The notes under the pieces: model-generated
What the model was told of the DNA's origin: nothing
Database searches by the model: none
What the model saw: the letters and a program-made list of their open reading frames with translations, nothing else
In this document: positions 57,204-64,000 of the stretch, one piece after another
Numbering within the stretch: the first letter of the stretch is position 1
Layout of the letters: each line of letters begins with the position of its first letter
NCBI GenBank assembly: GCA_964519955.1
Contig: CAZFLM010000005.1
Span: forward strand, 1 to 64,000
DNA from: CAZFLM01 sp964519955
Lineage (GTDB): Bacteria > Armatimonadota > Chthonomonadetes > Chthonomonadales > CAJBBX01
Direction: 5' to 3'
DNA length: 64,000 bases
Position numbers and translations under genes: made by a program

Positions 57204-57980
57204 CTACCCGAGTTGCACCGCCCGCATCGACATCGAGCCTCCGTCGAAGCCCTCTACCGGGAAGCTGACCGCCTCGCCCGGGCGGCGCGTGCCGAGGACG
57301 TAGAGCAGCGGCAGGTAGTGGTCCGGCGTAGGGATCGAGAGCTTCGCGTCCGCCCCGAGCGCCTCCCAGTCCACCAGCGCACCGTCGTCCCCCGCCAGCA
57401 GCAGGTCGCGCACCTGCGTGTCGAAGCGCTCGGCCCACTCGTACGGCTCGTCCTGGCCGCCGTGCCACGCATAGAGGCGCAGGTTGTGCACGATGTTGCC
57501 GCTGCCCACCACCAGGACGCCCTCGTCGCGCAGCGGGCCGAGCCGTTTGCCCAGATTGTAGTGGAACAGGGGCGGCTGCGTGGCGTCGATGCTGAGCTGC
57601 ACGACGGGGATGTCCGCCTGGGGGTACACGTGGCACAGCACCGCCCACGTGCCATGGTCGAGGCCCCACTCCTCGTCACTCGCCACCGGCAGCGGCGACA
57701 GCAGGGCGCGCACCTGCTCGGCGAGGGTCGGGTCACCTGGTGCGGGGTACCGGTACTCGAACAGCTCCTGGGGGAAGCCGCCGAAGTCGTGGATCGTGCG
57801 GGGCGACGGCGTCGCGGTGACCGCCGTCTCACCGATGTACCAGTGCGCCGAGATGGAGAGGATCGCCCGCGGCCGCGGAACGGAGGCGCCGATGGCGGCC
57901 CAGACCTCCGTGAACGGGTTCCGCTGCAGGGCGTTCATCGGGTTCCCGTGCCCCAGGAACACGGCCGGCATGGTCACCAT
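57204..57980 (-). CDS. ygiD: Class III extradiol ring-cleavage dioxygenase family protein (4,5-DOPA dioxygenase/YgiD-like)
   Basis: 258 residues. Family marks: MPAVFLGHGNPMNAL (His), AILSISAHWYIGE, DFGGFPQELFEYRYPAPG, WGLDHGTWAVLCHVYPQADIPVVQLSID, LVVGSGNIVHNLR and PTPDHYLPLLYVLG. These provide the metal ligands of DODA/YgiD proteins, which open catechol-type rings; the natural bacterial substrate is uncertain. The ATG at 57980 has GGGGAAGGGG upstream; an ATG 9 bases later is possible. Confidence 0.92.
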   Translation of the reverse strand: MVTMPAVFLGHGNPMNALQRNPFTEVWAAIGASVPRPRAILSISAHWYIGETAVTATPSPRTIHDFGGFPQELFEYRYPAPGDPTLAEQVRALLSPLPVASDEEWGLDHGTWAVLCHVYPQADIPVVQLSIDATQPPLFHYNLGKRLGPLRDEGVLVVGSGNIVHNLRLYAWHGGQDEPYEWAERFDTQVRDLLLAGDDGALVDWEALGADAKLSIPTPDHYLPLLYVLGTRRPGEAVSFPVEGFDGGSMSMRAVQLG

Positions 57981-58086
57981 CGTCTTGTCCCCTTCCCCTG
58001 GCGCAGGCGATCGGCCGCGTCCAGCTACCTATGGGGTACGCAACCTGCCGCCTCGACGTGCCGGCCCTGCCCGAGCCGCCTGGTCT

Positions 58087-59040
58087 CTACACCCCGATCT
58101 GCCCCCGCTCCGCGAGCCACTCCACCGACTCCCGCGTGGCCTGCAGCGAGGTGTAGCGGGGCGCGAACCCGAGTAGGTGGCATGCCTTGTCGATGCTGCA
58201 GCTCGGGCTGTGCGCGATGTGGTCGAGCGTGATGGCCGCTTCCTGCTCGGTCACCGTGGCGCGCCAGGCATCCCAGGGCAGGAAGGTGAGCCGCGCGTCC
58301 CGCCCGAACCAGCGCGCCGCCGCCTCGGCGTAGCCCCGCAGCGTCACCGCGGCCGGCGACACCACGTGGAACGCCTCCCCCACCGACGCGCTCCAGTTCT
58401 CCAGCGCCAGCGCGAAGGCCACGGCGACGTCGCCGGCGTGCACGTGATGCAGCGTCTCCATGCCGAGGTTCGGGAGCGCCAACTCCTCGCCGCGGGCCAG
58501 CTTCTCGAACACCCAGAGGCCGAGGTGCCCCTGCGGGTTGATGGGCGGCCAGCCCTCGCCGACGATGTGCCCGGGGTGCAGCACGGTCGCCGGGAAGCCC
58601 TCCCGCCGCGCCGCGTCCAGCAGCATGTCCTCGATGGCGTTCTTGTTCCGCCCGTAGTCGCAGAGCGGGCGGCGCGGTTGGGCCTCGGTTGTCGGCACCA
58701 TCGCCGAATGCCCGTGCACCCAAATGGAGCCGCAGTGCAGGAAGTGGCGCACCCGCCCGCGAAGCGCGTCCAGCAACTGCCGGGCGCTGTCCGGCGCGTA
58801 GCAGACGAGGTCGATGACGGCGTCCGGCTTCAGGTCCGCCACCCGCTGAGCGAAGATGCCCTGCGCATCCTCGGCGCTGCGGTCCGCCCGCACCACCGTC
58901 ACGCGCTGCCACGCGGCGTCCTCGCGATAGGGCTTCCGCGTGCCGCGCGTGATGCAGGTGACCTCGTGGCCCGCCTCCACGAGGAGCGGGGTCAGGTAGC
59001 TGCCGATGTGGCCGGTTCCGCCGATGATGGTAACGCGCAT
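58087..59040 (-). CDS. NAD-dependent epimerase/dehydratase (extended SDR)
   Basis: 317 residues; GGAGAAGG precedes the ATG. The cofactor loop is TIIGGTGHIGSYL at the very N-terminus. The catalytic pair is Y and K in CDYGRNKNAIED, with the Ser in HFLHCGSIWVHG. PGHIVGEGWPPINPQG and HHVHAGDVAVAFALAL match nucleotide-sugar epimerases and related reductases. It is cytosolic; the substrate is not determined. It lies upstream of the dioxygenase gene on the same strand, 106 bases apart. Confidence 0.9.
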   Translation of the reverse strand: MRVTIIGGTGHIGSYLTPLLVEAGHEVTCITRGTRKPYREDAAWQRVTVVRADRSAEDAQGIFAQRVADLKPDAVIDLVCYAPDSARQLLDALRGRVRHFLHCGSIWVHGHSAMVPTTEAQPRRPLCDYGRNKNAIEDMLLDAARREGFPATVLHPGHIVGEGWPPINPQGHLGLWVFEKLARGEELALPNLGMETLHHVHAGDVAVAFALALENWSASVGEAFHVVSPAAVTLRGYAEAAARWFGRDARLTFLPWDAWRATVTEQEAAITLDHIAHSPSCSIDKACHLLGFAPRYTSLQATRESVEWLAERGQIGV

Positions 59041-59226
59041 GGATCGGTCCTTCTCCTATCTGGTTGGCCGCACAGAGGCCCGGGTGGGATATGCCGTCGA
59101 GCCGAGCCGCGAACTCGCGAAGCGCCTGCAGGAACCCGCCGGCGCCCGCCTAGCGTATACGAACGACTGGCACCGCGATCCGGAGTCCCGGCCGCGCCCA
59201 CCCCGGAAGAGAGGAAGCACCCCAGA

Positions 59227-59832
59227 ATGGCCAACGACGCGACGCCCGCCGACATCGCCTACCCGGACTGGATGACGGCGACCGCCACGACACGCGCCGG
59301 CGACGAGCTGCTGCTCCGCCCGCTCCAGCCTGCGGACGCCCCGGCCTTCGGCGCGTACCTGGAGGCGCTGAGTGACGCGACTCGCTCGTTCTGGGGCCCG
59401 CACGGCTTCACGCACGAGGCAGCGGGCGGCATCTGCGCGGGGCTGGCCGACGACCCCGTACTCCGCATCGTCGCGACAGTCTCCGGCGACAGCATCGCCT
59501 CCTACTTCCTGCTCCACCAGGGCGCGCGCCAGTCCGACTCGGAGCGCTACGCCGCCCTCGGCATCCCGCTCGAGCCCGCCACCACTGCCGCCCTCGCGCC
59601 CAGCGTCGCCGACGCCTGGCAGAACTCCGGCGTCGGCAGCCTGATGATGGCGCACGTGCTGGGCATCGCCCGCCGCCTCGGCCGCACCCGCGTCGTGCTC
59701 TGGGACGGCGTGCAGGCCCGCAACGCGCGCGGCGTCCACTTCTACGCCAAGGCGGGCTTCCGCAAGGTCGGCGAGTTCACCAACAGCGTGCTCAACTACG
59801 ACATGGTGGTGGAGCTGGGCGACGAGGGGTAG
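59227..59832 (+). CDS. GNAT-family N-acetyltransferase
   Basis: 201 residues from the ATG at 59227, with AGAGAGGAAG about 11 bases upstream. ELLLRPLQPADAPAFGAYLEALSDATRSFWGPHGF is the typical start of the fold. The acetyl-CoA loop region is SVADAWQNSGVGSLMMAHVLGIARRLG, and NARGVHFYAKAGFRKVGEF is the C-terminal motif. The substrate is unknown. It is divergent from the epimerase gene. Confidence 0.9.
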   Translation: MANDATPADIAYPDWMTATATTRAGDELLLRPLQPADAPAFGAYLEALSDATRSFWGPHGFTHEAAGGICAGLADDPVLRIVATVSGDSIASYFLLHQGARQSDSERYAALGIPLEPATTAALAPSVADAWQNSGVGSLMMAHVLGIARRLGRTRVVLWDGVQARNARGVHFYAKAGFRKVGEFTNSVLNYDMVVELGDEG

Positions 59833-59865
59833 CGCGGTTGCAGTCCCGGCTGGCGTCGGCCGAAC

Positions 59866-60444
59866 TCATCGCACGTGGCCGCGCTGCGCTGCCCACCACG
59901 CTTCGAACTCCGGCGTCATGTGCCGGTCAGCGCCCACGATGGCGGGGACGCCCTCACCGTACCGGCGGCGCAACTGGTTCCACAGGCCGTACTCGTAGGC
60001 GGGCCACTTGCGGACCTCGGCCACCCAGTAGTCGGTCTTGGTGAAATCACCGAACGCTTCTTGCAGGGCATCGACGTAGCCGACGCACGCCTGGGTGCCC
60101 TTGGTGCGCTCCACTTCGGCCAGAAGCCGCTCGTGGGCCGGCTGCCCGATCCGCGGAAGCACCAGGATCAGCAGGCATGTTCCCCTCCTGAAGGGTCTCC
60201 CGCCGGACAAGCTGGGCATGATCGCCGGTAGCGCCCGCGGGCCCATCGAGCCGAGCCTGTCGATCAGCACTTCGGCTTGCCTGTCATCGACATCGTCCCG
60301 CACGTCGTTGCTCTCCAGCGCCGCAACGTAGTAGCGCGGGAGCATGACGTACCAGCCCAGGGAGGCGCAAGCCAACACGCCCACGAGCAGGACGGCAGCC
60401 CGGCAAGCCCATCGACCGCGCAGCACCCGCGTCAGTGCCCCCAT
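59866..60444 (-). CDS. Small exported or membrane-anchored protein, unknown
   Basis: 192 residues from the ATG at 60444, preceded by GGAGG. One N-terminal hydrophobic segment (AAVLLVGVLACASLGWYVML) acts as signal or anchor. The rest is helical (DDRQAEVLIDRLGSMGPRALPAIMPSL, RGTCLLILVLPRIGQPAHERLLAEVE), which looks like one or two HEAT-type repeats. It lies just downstream (minus strand) of the duplicated isomerase tail at 60508-60651. Confidence 0.6.
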   Translation of the reverse strand: MGALTRVLRGRWACRAAVLLVGVLACASLGWYVMLPRYYVAALESNDVRDDVDDRQAEVLIDRLGSMGPRALPAIMPSLSGGRPFRRGTCLLILVLPRIGQPAHERLLAEVERTKGTQACVGYVDALQEAFGDFTKTDYWVAEVRKWPAYEYGLWNQLRRRYGEGVPAIVGADRHMTPEFEAWWAAQRGHVR

Positions 60445-60507
60445 CGCGAAGCCTCCGATGCGGCACGCCGACGGCCGGGCCACAGCGAGCCTGCGCCCCA
60501 TCCATCG

Positions 60508-60651
60508 CCTACCTCGCCGCCTCCACCATCTCCGCGAAGCGTGTGCCGGTCGCGAAGACGTGGTCCAGGAACGCGCCTTCGTCGTCGAACCCGGCGTTGC
60601 GCGTGCTTGTCGCCATGCTCACCCACTTGCGGTAGCCGGACGTGGCGATGA
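60508..60651 (-). pseudogene. Second copy of the sugar-isomerase 3' tail (remnant)
   Basis: 144 bases repeat positions 61113-61256 without gaps at an offset of 605 bases, with about ten differences. The frame is open and kept (ATSGYRKWVSMATSTRN, then the tail and stop), covering the last 47 codons of the isomerase at 61114-61920. There is no start, and the upstream homology ends abruptly at 60651. The gene at 60675-61094 lies between the two copies. Confidence 0.92.
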
Positions 60652-60674
60652 ACTGCCCGCCATCCCCAGCGGCT

Positions 60675-61094
60675 CTACTCCTCCACCACCTCCCGCGCAC
60701 GATCGATCACCTCCCCCGTGGTGGCATCGATCCGGACGGTCACCTGGCCCCCGCCGCTTGGGTTGTCGTAGCTCCTGACCTCCCACGTGCATTGCCCCCA
60801 GATCATGGGCCGGCGTAGGACGGCCCGCGTGTGCTGCATCCACGGCCAGCCCAGCTCCTCAGCGGCACGCATGGCGATTTCGACGGCCCGCTCCTCGCGG
60901 AGCATGAAGAACGGGTCCCTGGCGGCCAACAGCGCTGGAATGCCCAGCCACAGCAAGAGAACAGCGCCAGCACCCACCAGAGCAGCGATGCCGCCACGCA
61001 TGTTGCCGCCCAAGGCCCGGCTGGCAACCGGGAAGAGAATGGCGGCCAGGGCAGCGCAGCAACTGACCGGGACGAACTCCTCACGGGATCTCAT
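60675..61094 (-). CDS. Small membrane protein, unknown (PepSY-like C-terminal strand)
   Basis: 139 residues; GGAGGCGGCG precedes the ATG. Two hydrophobic segments: AALAAILFPVASRALG and GIAALVGAGAVLLLWLGIPALLA. The C-terminus (WEVRSYD...GGQVTVRIDATTGEVIDRAREVVEE) resembles the second half of PepSY-type domains; this is weak. The gene makes up most of the 461 bases between the intact isomerase gene and the copy of its tail, and starts 19 bases after the isomerase stop. Confidence 0.6.
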   Translation of the reverse strand: MRSREEFVPVSCCAALAAILFPVASRALGGNMRGGIAALVGAGAVLLLWLGIPALLAARDPFFMLREERAVEIAMRAAEELGWPWMQHTRAVLRRPMIWGQCTWEVRSYDNPSGGGQVTVRIDATTGEVIDRAREVVEE

Positions 61095-61113
61095 CGCCGC
61101 CTCCTGCGTGCCC

Positions 61114-61920
61114 CTACCTCGCCGCCTCCACCATCGCCGCGAAGCGCGTGCCCGTCTCGAAGACGTGGTCCAGGAACGCGCCTTCGTCGTCGAACCCGGC
61201 GTTGCGCGTGCTGGTCTCCATGCTCACCCACTTGCGGTAGCCGGACGTGGCGATGACCGTCGCGAGGCGCGGCCAGTCGACCGTGCCGGTGAAGAGCGGC
61301 TTGTGCTGGTCGCCATTCCCGTCGTTGTCGTGGAGGTGCAGCGAGAGCAGGCGATCCTTCAGCGCGTCGGTCTCGTCCAGGCCGTCCTTCGAGATGTTGC
61401 CGTGGCCGCAGTCGTAGCAGAGTCCCACGTAGTCGGCCGGGTAGCTCGCGAACACGCGGCGGATGTTCGCGAACACGCCGTTCTCGATGGCGATGCGCAC
61501 GCCGTGCTGCCTGGCGAAGGGCTGCAGGTCGTCGAGCGAGCGGAAGAGCTGCTGCCAGTAGGTGGCTGCGCCCTGCTCGTCGGCCGGCGGCGCGCCCTGG
61601 TGCATGATGATCACGTCCGCGCCGAGCCGCGCGGTCATCGCGATCCGGTTCTTGATCAGCTCGACGCCCGCCTGCCGCTCATACTCCCGCGGCGAGTACC
61701 ACCTCTTCTCCTTGCCGTCGGAGGCGTGCAGGTCGGTCAGCTTCAGCCCGTACTCCTTCATCCACTTGTCGATCTGCTCGATCTCGCAGTCGGCGTACAG
61801 GAAGTCCGTGTTCCAGTGGTGGCACCAGTGCACGTGCGTGAAGCCATGGTCGGCAATCGCGCGCAGGTACGGCTCCGGACACCCGGTATCGGCAGCGTAG
61901 TCGGACGTAATGCTCAGCAT
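61114..61920 (-). CDS. Sugar phosphate isomerase/epimerase-like TIM barrel, cytosolic
   Basis: 268 residues from the ATG at 61920. There is no signal peptide. Barrel strands and metal ligands: FTHVHWCHHW, LKLTDLHASDG, GADVIIMHQG, VRIAIENGVFA (Glu), VGLCYDCGHGN (Asp, His), LLSLHLHDNDG (His) and WVSMETSTRNAG (Glu). It fits the AP-endonuclease-2 superfamily acting on sugars or inositols. Its last 47 codons are duplicated at 60508-60651. The leader contains 7-base tandem repeats and a G-rich stretch on the transcribed strand (61979-62044). Confidence 0.88.
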   Translation of the reverse strand: MLSITSDYAADTGCPEPYLRAIADHGFTHVHWCHHWNTDFLYADCEIEQIDKWMKEYGLKLTDLHASDGKEKRWYSPREYERQAGVELIKNRIAMTARLGADVIIMHQGAPPADEQGAATYWQQLFRSLDDLQPFARQHGVRIAIENGVFANIRRVFASYPADYVGLCYDCGHGNISKDGLDETDALKDRLLSLHLHDNDGNGDQHKPLFTGTVDWPRLATVIATSGYRKWVSMETSTRNAGFDDEGAFLDHVFETGTRFAAMVEAAR

Positions 61921-61978
61921 GAGTGCATTCCCCTGTGGTAACGATCGTGGGCGCGGCCAACGCCCCCCGCCCCCTACC

Positions 61979-62044
61979 TTCGACGTTCGACGTTCGACCC
62001 CGCACTTTGACCTTTCCCCTTTCACCTTTGCCCTACCCACCCCC
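61979..62044. repeat. Seven-base tandem repeats and a G-quadruplex-like stretch in a divergent intergenic region
   Basis: Three units TTCGACG/TTCGACG/TTCGACC (61979-61999) and four units of form CTTTNNC (62005-62032: CTTTGAC, CTTTCCC, CTTTCAC, CTTTGCC). On the minus strand 62044-62016 has four G runs (5, 3, 3 and 4) that could form a quadruplex. It lies between the isomerase (minus) and the 62110 gene (plus). Confidence 0.65.
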
Positions 62045-62109
62045 TTCTCCTCGCCGCCAAACGGGTAGTCTTCACATAGCCGCCCGACTTCGGACCCAGG
62101 AGCGCCGCC

Positions 62110-62967
62110 ATGAACCTGCTCGACCGCACCATCGCCGAGGTATCGACCGGGAGCGTGTTCGCCCTCCTGCCCGACGAGACTCAGGACGCGATCCGCGCTC
62201 TCACCCCGGACGAGATCGCCGATGGCGCCCGCCGCGCGCTCGCCCGCCCCATGCCCGGCGACACCGCCCAGTCCGCGCGCATGCTGCTGAACCCCTGCCT
62301 CACGGTGCAGTGGATCGCCGCGTTCGAGGAGCTGGGACTGCCCCGGAACGTGCGCGTCTTCGAGCCATGCGCCGGCGGCAGCGAGCCGGTCCTCCTCGCG
62401 GCGGAGATCCACAGCAGGGGCCACGGCGACTACACGACGGTGAACCTGAACAAGCCGCTCGCCGCCGAACTGCGCCGGAAGACCGCGAAAGTGACGATGC
62501 CGGTGCGCATCATCGAGGATAACGCCCTCAACGCGGCCAACTACCTGGAGGCAGGCAGTTTCGACGTGGCGTGCTTCCACCACGCGGTGAACGACATCCA
62601 GCAGACGGCCGTCAGCGAGCCGCGCGGCATGGATACGACGACCGTCGACTGGTGGCCGAACGAGCGCCAGATGATCGAGTGGCTGTGGGAGGACGCGCAG
62701 GCCGGCCGCCTCGGCGAGTACGCGCAGCCGGCGCTCCTGGGCGCGGTCCGCCAGGGCATCGACATGGTGGGCCCCGGCGGTTGGCTCCTCTTCGACCACT
62801 GGACGTGGGAGGCCCATCGCACGGCCGGCTGGCTGCCCTGGGAGTTCTTCTGCGACCTCATCCCGATGGCCCGCCGCTGGGTCTTCGAGGCCGCCCTGCC
62901 GGTCGAGGAGCGCCCGCTGACGGGCCGCGACCCGCAGTGGTGGATGTGCCTGCGAGTGGATGAGTGA
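62110..62967 (+). CDS. SAM-methyltransferase-fold protein, unknown substrate
   Basis: 285 residues; CAGGAGCG precedes the ATG. The Rossmann-like core is VRVFEPCAGGSEPVLLAAEIH (motif I position, E-x-C-A-G-G), then RIIEDNALNAANYLEAGSFDVACFHHAVNDIQQT and VGPGGWLLFDHWTW, as in class I methyltransferases. The Gly-rich loop is shorter than usual. The substrate is unknown. It overlaps the following small gene by 8 bases. Confidence 0.65.
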   Translation: MNLLDRTIAEVSTGSVFALLPDETQDAIRALTPDEIADGARRALARPMPGDTAQSARMLLNPCLTVQWIAAFEELGLPRNVRVFEPCAGGSEPVLLAAEIHSRGHGDYTTVNLNKPLAAELRRKTAKVTMPVRIIEDNALNAANYLEAGSFDVACFHHAVNDIQQTAVSEPRGMDTTTVDWWPNERQMIEWLWEDAQAGRLGEYAQPALLGAVRQGIDMVGPGGWLLFDHWTWEAHRTAGWLPWEFFCDLIPMARRWVFEAALPVEERPLTGRDPQWWMCLRVDE

Positions 62968-63196
62968 GACCACGATGTCGCACACGGTTGATGGCTGCCC
63001 TGAGGGCAAGTGGGTTCGTGTGGTGAGCGGAGGCAGCAACGTCTACACAGGCGGGCGGACCACCGAGATCGGCGTGCTGGAGGCACGCGACGACGCGTTC
63101 CTCTACGTCCGACGCGCCGACGGCGAGGTCGCGGTCATCATGGCCAAGGAGGTCCAGATCCTCCAGGTCATCGAGCCGCCGGCGGAGACCGAATGA
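62960..63196 (+). CDS. Small SH3-like/YopX-like unknown protein, tandem paralog 1
   Basis: 78 residues from the ATG at 62960, overlapping the previous stop; the ATG at 62975 is an alternative. GKWVRVVSGGSNVYTGG..EIGVLEARDDAFLYVRRADGEVAVI is a compact beta protein. It is about 60 percent identical to the first part of the next gene. No family is recognised. Its stop overlaps the next start (ATGA). Confidence 0.6.
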   Translation: MSETTMSHTVDGCPEGKWVRVVSGGSNVYTGGRTTEIGVLEARDDAFLYVRRADGEVAVIMAKEVQILQVIEPPAETE

Positions 63197-63579
63197 GCCA
63201 GACCGACGACGATTCCCCGGACGGCAAGTGGGTGCACGTGATCAGCGGGGGCTCCGACGCGTACACCGGAGCGCCTACGTCGGAGTTCGGCGTCCTGGAA
63301 GCGCGCGACGCCGCGTTCCTCTACGTCCGACGCGCCGACGGCCAGGTCGTCATCCTGCCGATCGCCAACGTGCGCAAACTGGCGATCATCGAGCCGCCCG
63401 CGCCCATCCCCGGCGGCACGCTGCTGCGCCCCGCCTCGGAGGGCGACGTCCTGCTGACTCCCGCGGCGCCAGGGCCTGCTCTCCTCGTCACCCCCGCGCC
63501 GGCGCCAGTCGGCGCAGCCCCGCACGCGGCGCCCTGGTGGCTGCGAGTACTGCGGCTGTTGTTCTGGTGGTGGCGCTAG
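63193..63579 (+). CDS. Tandem paralog 2 with LLRPA motif and Trp-rich hydrophobic C-terminus
   Basis: 128 residues. The first 60 (GKWVHVISGGSDAYTGA..EFGVLEARDAAFLYVRRADGQVVILP) duplicate the preceding gene. A new tail follows: GGTLLRPASEGDVLLTPA, ALLVTP, a Pro/Ala linker, and a final WWLRVLRLLFWWWR likely to enter a membrane. TLLRPA is the same string that ends the paralogs of the 20-26 kb operon (TLLRPAA), again followed by a second, weaker repeat (VLLTPA). This links two distant loci in the window. Confidence 0.65.
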   Translation: MSQTDDDSPDGKWVHVISGGSDAYTGAPTSEFGVLEARDAAFLYVRRADGQVVILPIANVRKLAIIEPPAPIPGGTLLRPASEGDVLLTPAAPGPALLVTPAPAPVGAAPHAAPWWLRVLRLLFWWWR

Positions 63580-63656
63580 CCTGGATCATGCACGAGTGCA
63601 GTGGTGGGATGGGCCTCCGTGCCCGTCCGGTGCGACTCATGAATAGGACAGGCTAG
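63577..63656 (+). repeat. Long copy of the dispersed hairpin element
   Basis: It runs from TAGCCTG at the stop codon of the preceding gene to CAGGCTAG, a terminal inverted repeat. The core hairpin GGATGGGC / GCCCGTCC with loop CTCCGT is at 63607-63628. Flanks (ATGCACGAG..., CGACTCA...) match the copy at 57092-57194. It may end transcription. Confidence 0.75.
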
Positions 63657-63805
63657 CAGGCGCCCGGTTCGGCATCACGCGGTTTGGCATGAGCCGGCCC
63701 CGCGCGAAACCTGCCCGAGGAGCAACTCGTCCGAACGCATGGCAGCAGCTTGGTGAGGAACGGGATGTGAGGACGCGGGTGCACGGGAGAGCCTGCGGCG
63801 GCGTC

Positions 63806-63834
63806 TTGACATGACGACAAGGCGCGTATACACT
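63806..63834 (+). promoter_or_regulatory. Promoter/operator of the MazE-like antitoxin gene
   Basis: TTGACA (63806-63811) and TACACT (63829-63834) are 17 bases apart. ACAC-TAT-GTGT at 63830-63840 is a small inverted repeat over the -10 box and GTATAC is next to it, a plausible autoregulatory operator for an AbrB/MazE protein. Confidence 0.6.
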
Positions 63835-63866
63835 ATGTGTCTACACTCGACTGAGGAGCACACGAA

Positions 63867-64000
63867 GTGAAAACGAGCCTATCGCGCTGGGGAAACAGCC
63901 TGGCGGTACGAATCCCCCGAACCATGGCTCTAGAGATCGGCGTGTCGGACGGGTCCGATGTGGAGATGGAAGTCGTCGACGGTGGTCTACTTCTTCGACC
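63867..64000 (+). CDS. mazE: MazE/AbrB-family antitoxin, 3'-truncated by window edge
   Basis: The first 44 residues are visible, from a GTG at 63867 with GAGGAG 8 bases upstream. KTSLSRWGNSLAVRIPRTMALEIGVSDGSDVEME is the standard swapped-hairpin DNA-binding start of MazE-type antitoxins (WGNSLAVRIP). Such proteins neutralise a MazF/PemK-type toxin, usually encoded next, beyond the window. They repress their own promoter, and a suitable operator lies at 63830-63840. Confidence 0.88.
   Translation, partial: MKTSLSRWGNSLAVRIPRTMALEIGVSDGSDVEMEVVDGGLLLR

Noticed and set aside
1..64000. tRNA, rRNA or riboswitch genes
   Set aside because: No cloverleaf, CCA-ended or conserved rRNA or riboswitch core sequence was recognised by eye; a covariance search was not possible here.

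Overview
The window is G+C-rich, gene-dense bacterial DNA with strong purine-rich ribosome-binding sites and many 4-base stop/start overlaps. The organism is probably a member of Armatimonadota, or less likely Planctomycetota. The evidence is a pseudopilin-type protein with the FARAQ..ARQ..C..N.RQ.G signature, a protein with an H-X9-DG pseudopilin head, many Tat-exported Gfo/Idh/MocA proteins and sugar isomerases, sulfatases, large glycoside hydrolases and hydrazine-synthase-alpha-like propeller cytochromes. I recognised no rRNA, tRNA, CRISPR array, transposase or integrase.

Layout. 0-3.2 kb: 3' part of a GH31 glycosidase, a pseudopilin, a small membrane protein, then a second copy of the GH31 3' tail. 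3.2-9.3 kb: membrane adenylate/guanylate cyclase, an exported protein, polyphosphate kinase 2 and a large lipoprotein. 9.5-15.6 kb: two Tat-type sulfatases divergent from a GH2 glycosidase. 15.7-18 kb: a zinc-ribbon protein and an octaheme cytochrome of the hydroxylamine-oxidoreductase family. 18.0-26 kb: a good sigma-70-like promoter followed by nine same-strand genes: nucleotidyltransferase, zinc-ribbon membrane protein with a Gly/Cys tail, radical SAM/SPASM enzyme, five tandem membrane/HEAT-like paralogs, and a small pore-like protein lying between the first two paralogs. 26-34 kb: exported and membrane proteins, FkbM methyltransferase, sulfotransferase, a WD40-like propeller and a DUF3592-like membrane protein. 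34-38.6 kb: GH38 alpha-mannosidase and two tandem small membrane paralogs, with repeats between. 38.6-48 kb: RidA-like protein and three large extracellular c-type cytochrome/propeller proteins. 48-57 kb: GH95 fucosidase, Fpg-like protein lacking catalytic residues, two Gfo/Idh/MocA proteins, sugar isomerase, URO-D-like protein, DUF1963 protein and an orphan DNA methyltransferase. 57-64 kb: YgiD-like dioxygenase, epimerase, acetyltransferase, small exported proteins, sugar isomerase, SAM-fold protein, two small paralogs and the start of a MazE/AbrB antitoxin.

Together the genes suggest a heterotrophic polysaccharide degrader (alpha-glucosidase, beta-galactosidase, alpha-mannosidase, fucosidase and sulfatases) with much periplasmic or surface c-type cytochrome.

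Three unusual patterns stand out. First, the 18-26 kb operon pairs a radical SAM/SPASM enzyme and a Gly/Cys-tailed membrane protein with five paralogs that all end in a three-fold LLR[PA] repeat; the same kind of tail recurs at 63.4 kb. Second, there is a recurring gene / new gene / second copy of the first gene's 3' tail arrangement, clearest at 60.5-61.9 kb. Third, a dispersed family of short intergenic hairpins has different stems but nearly the same six-base loop.
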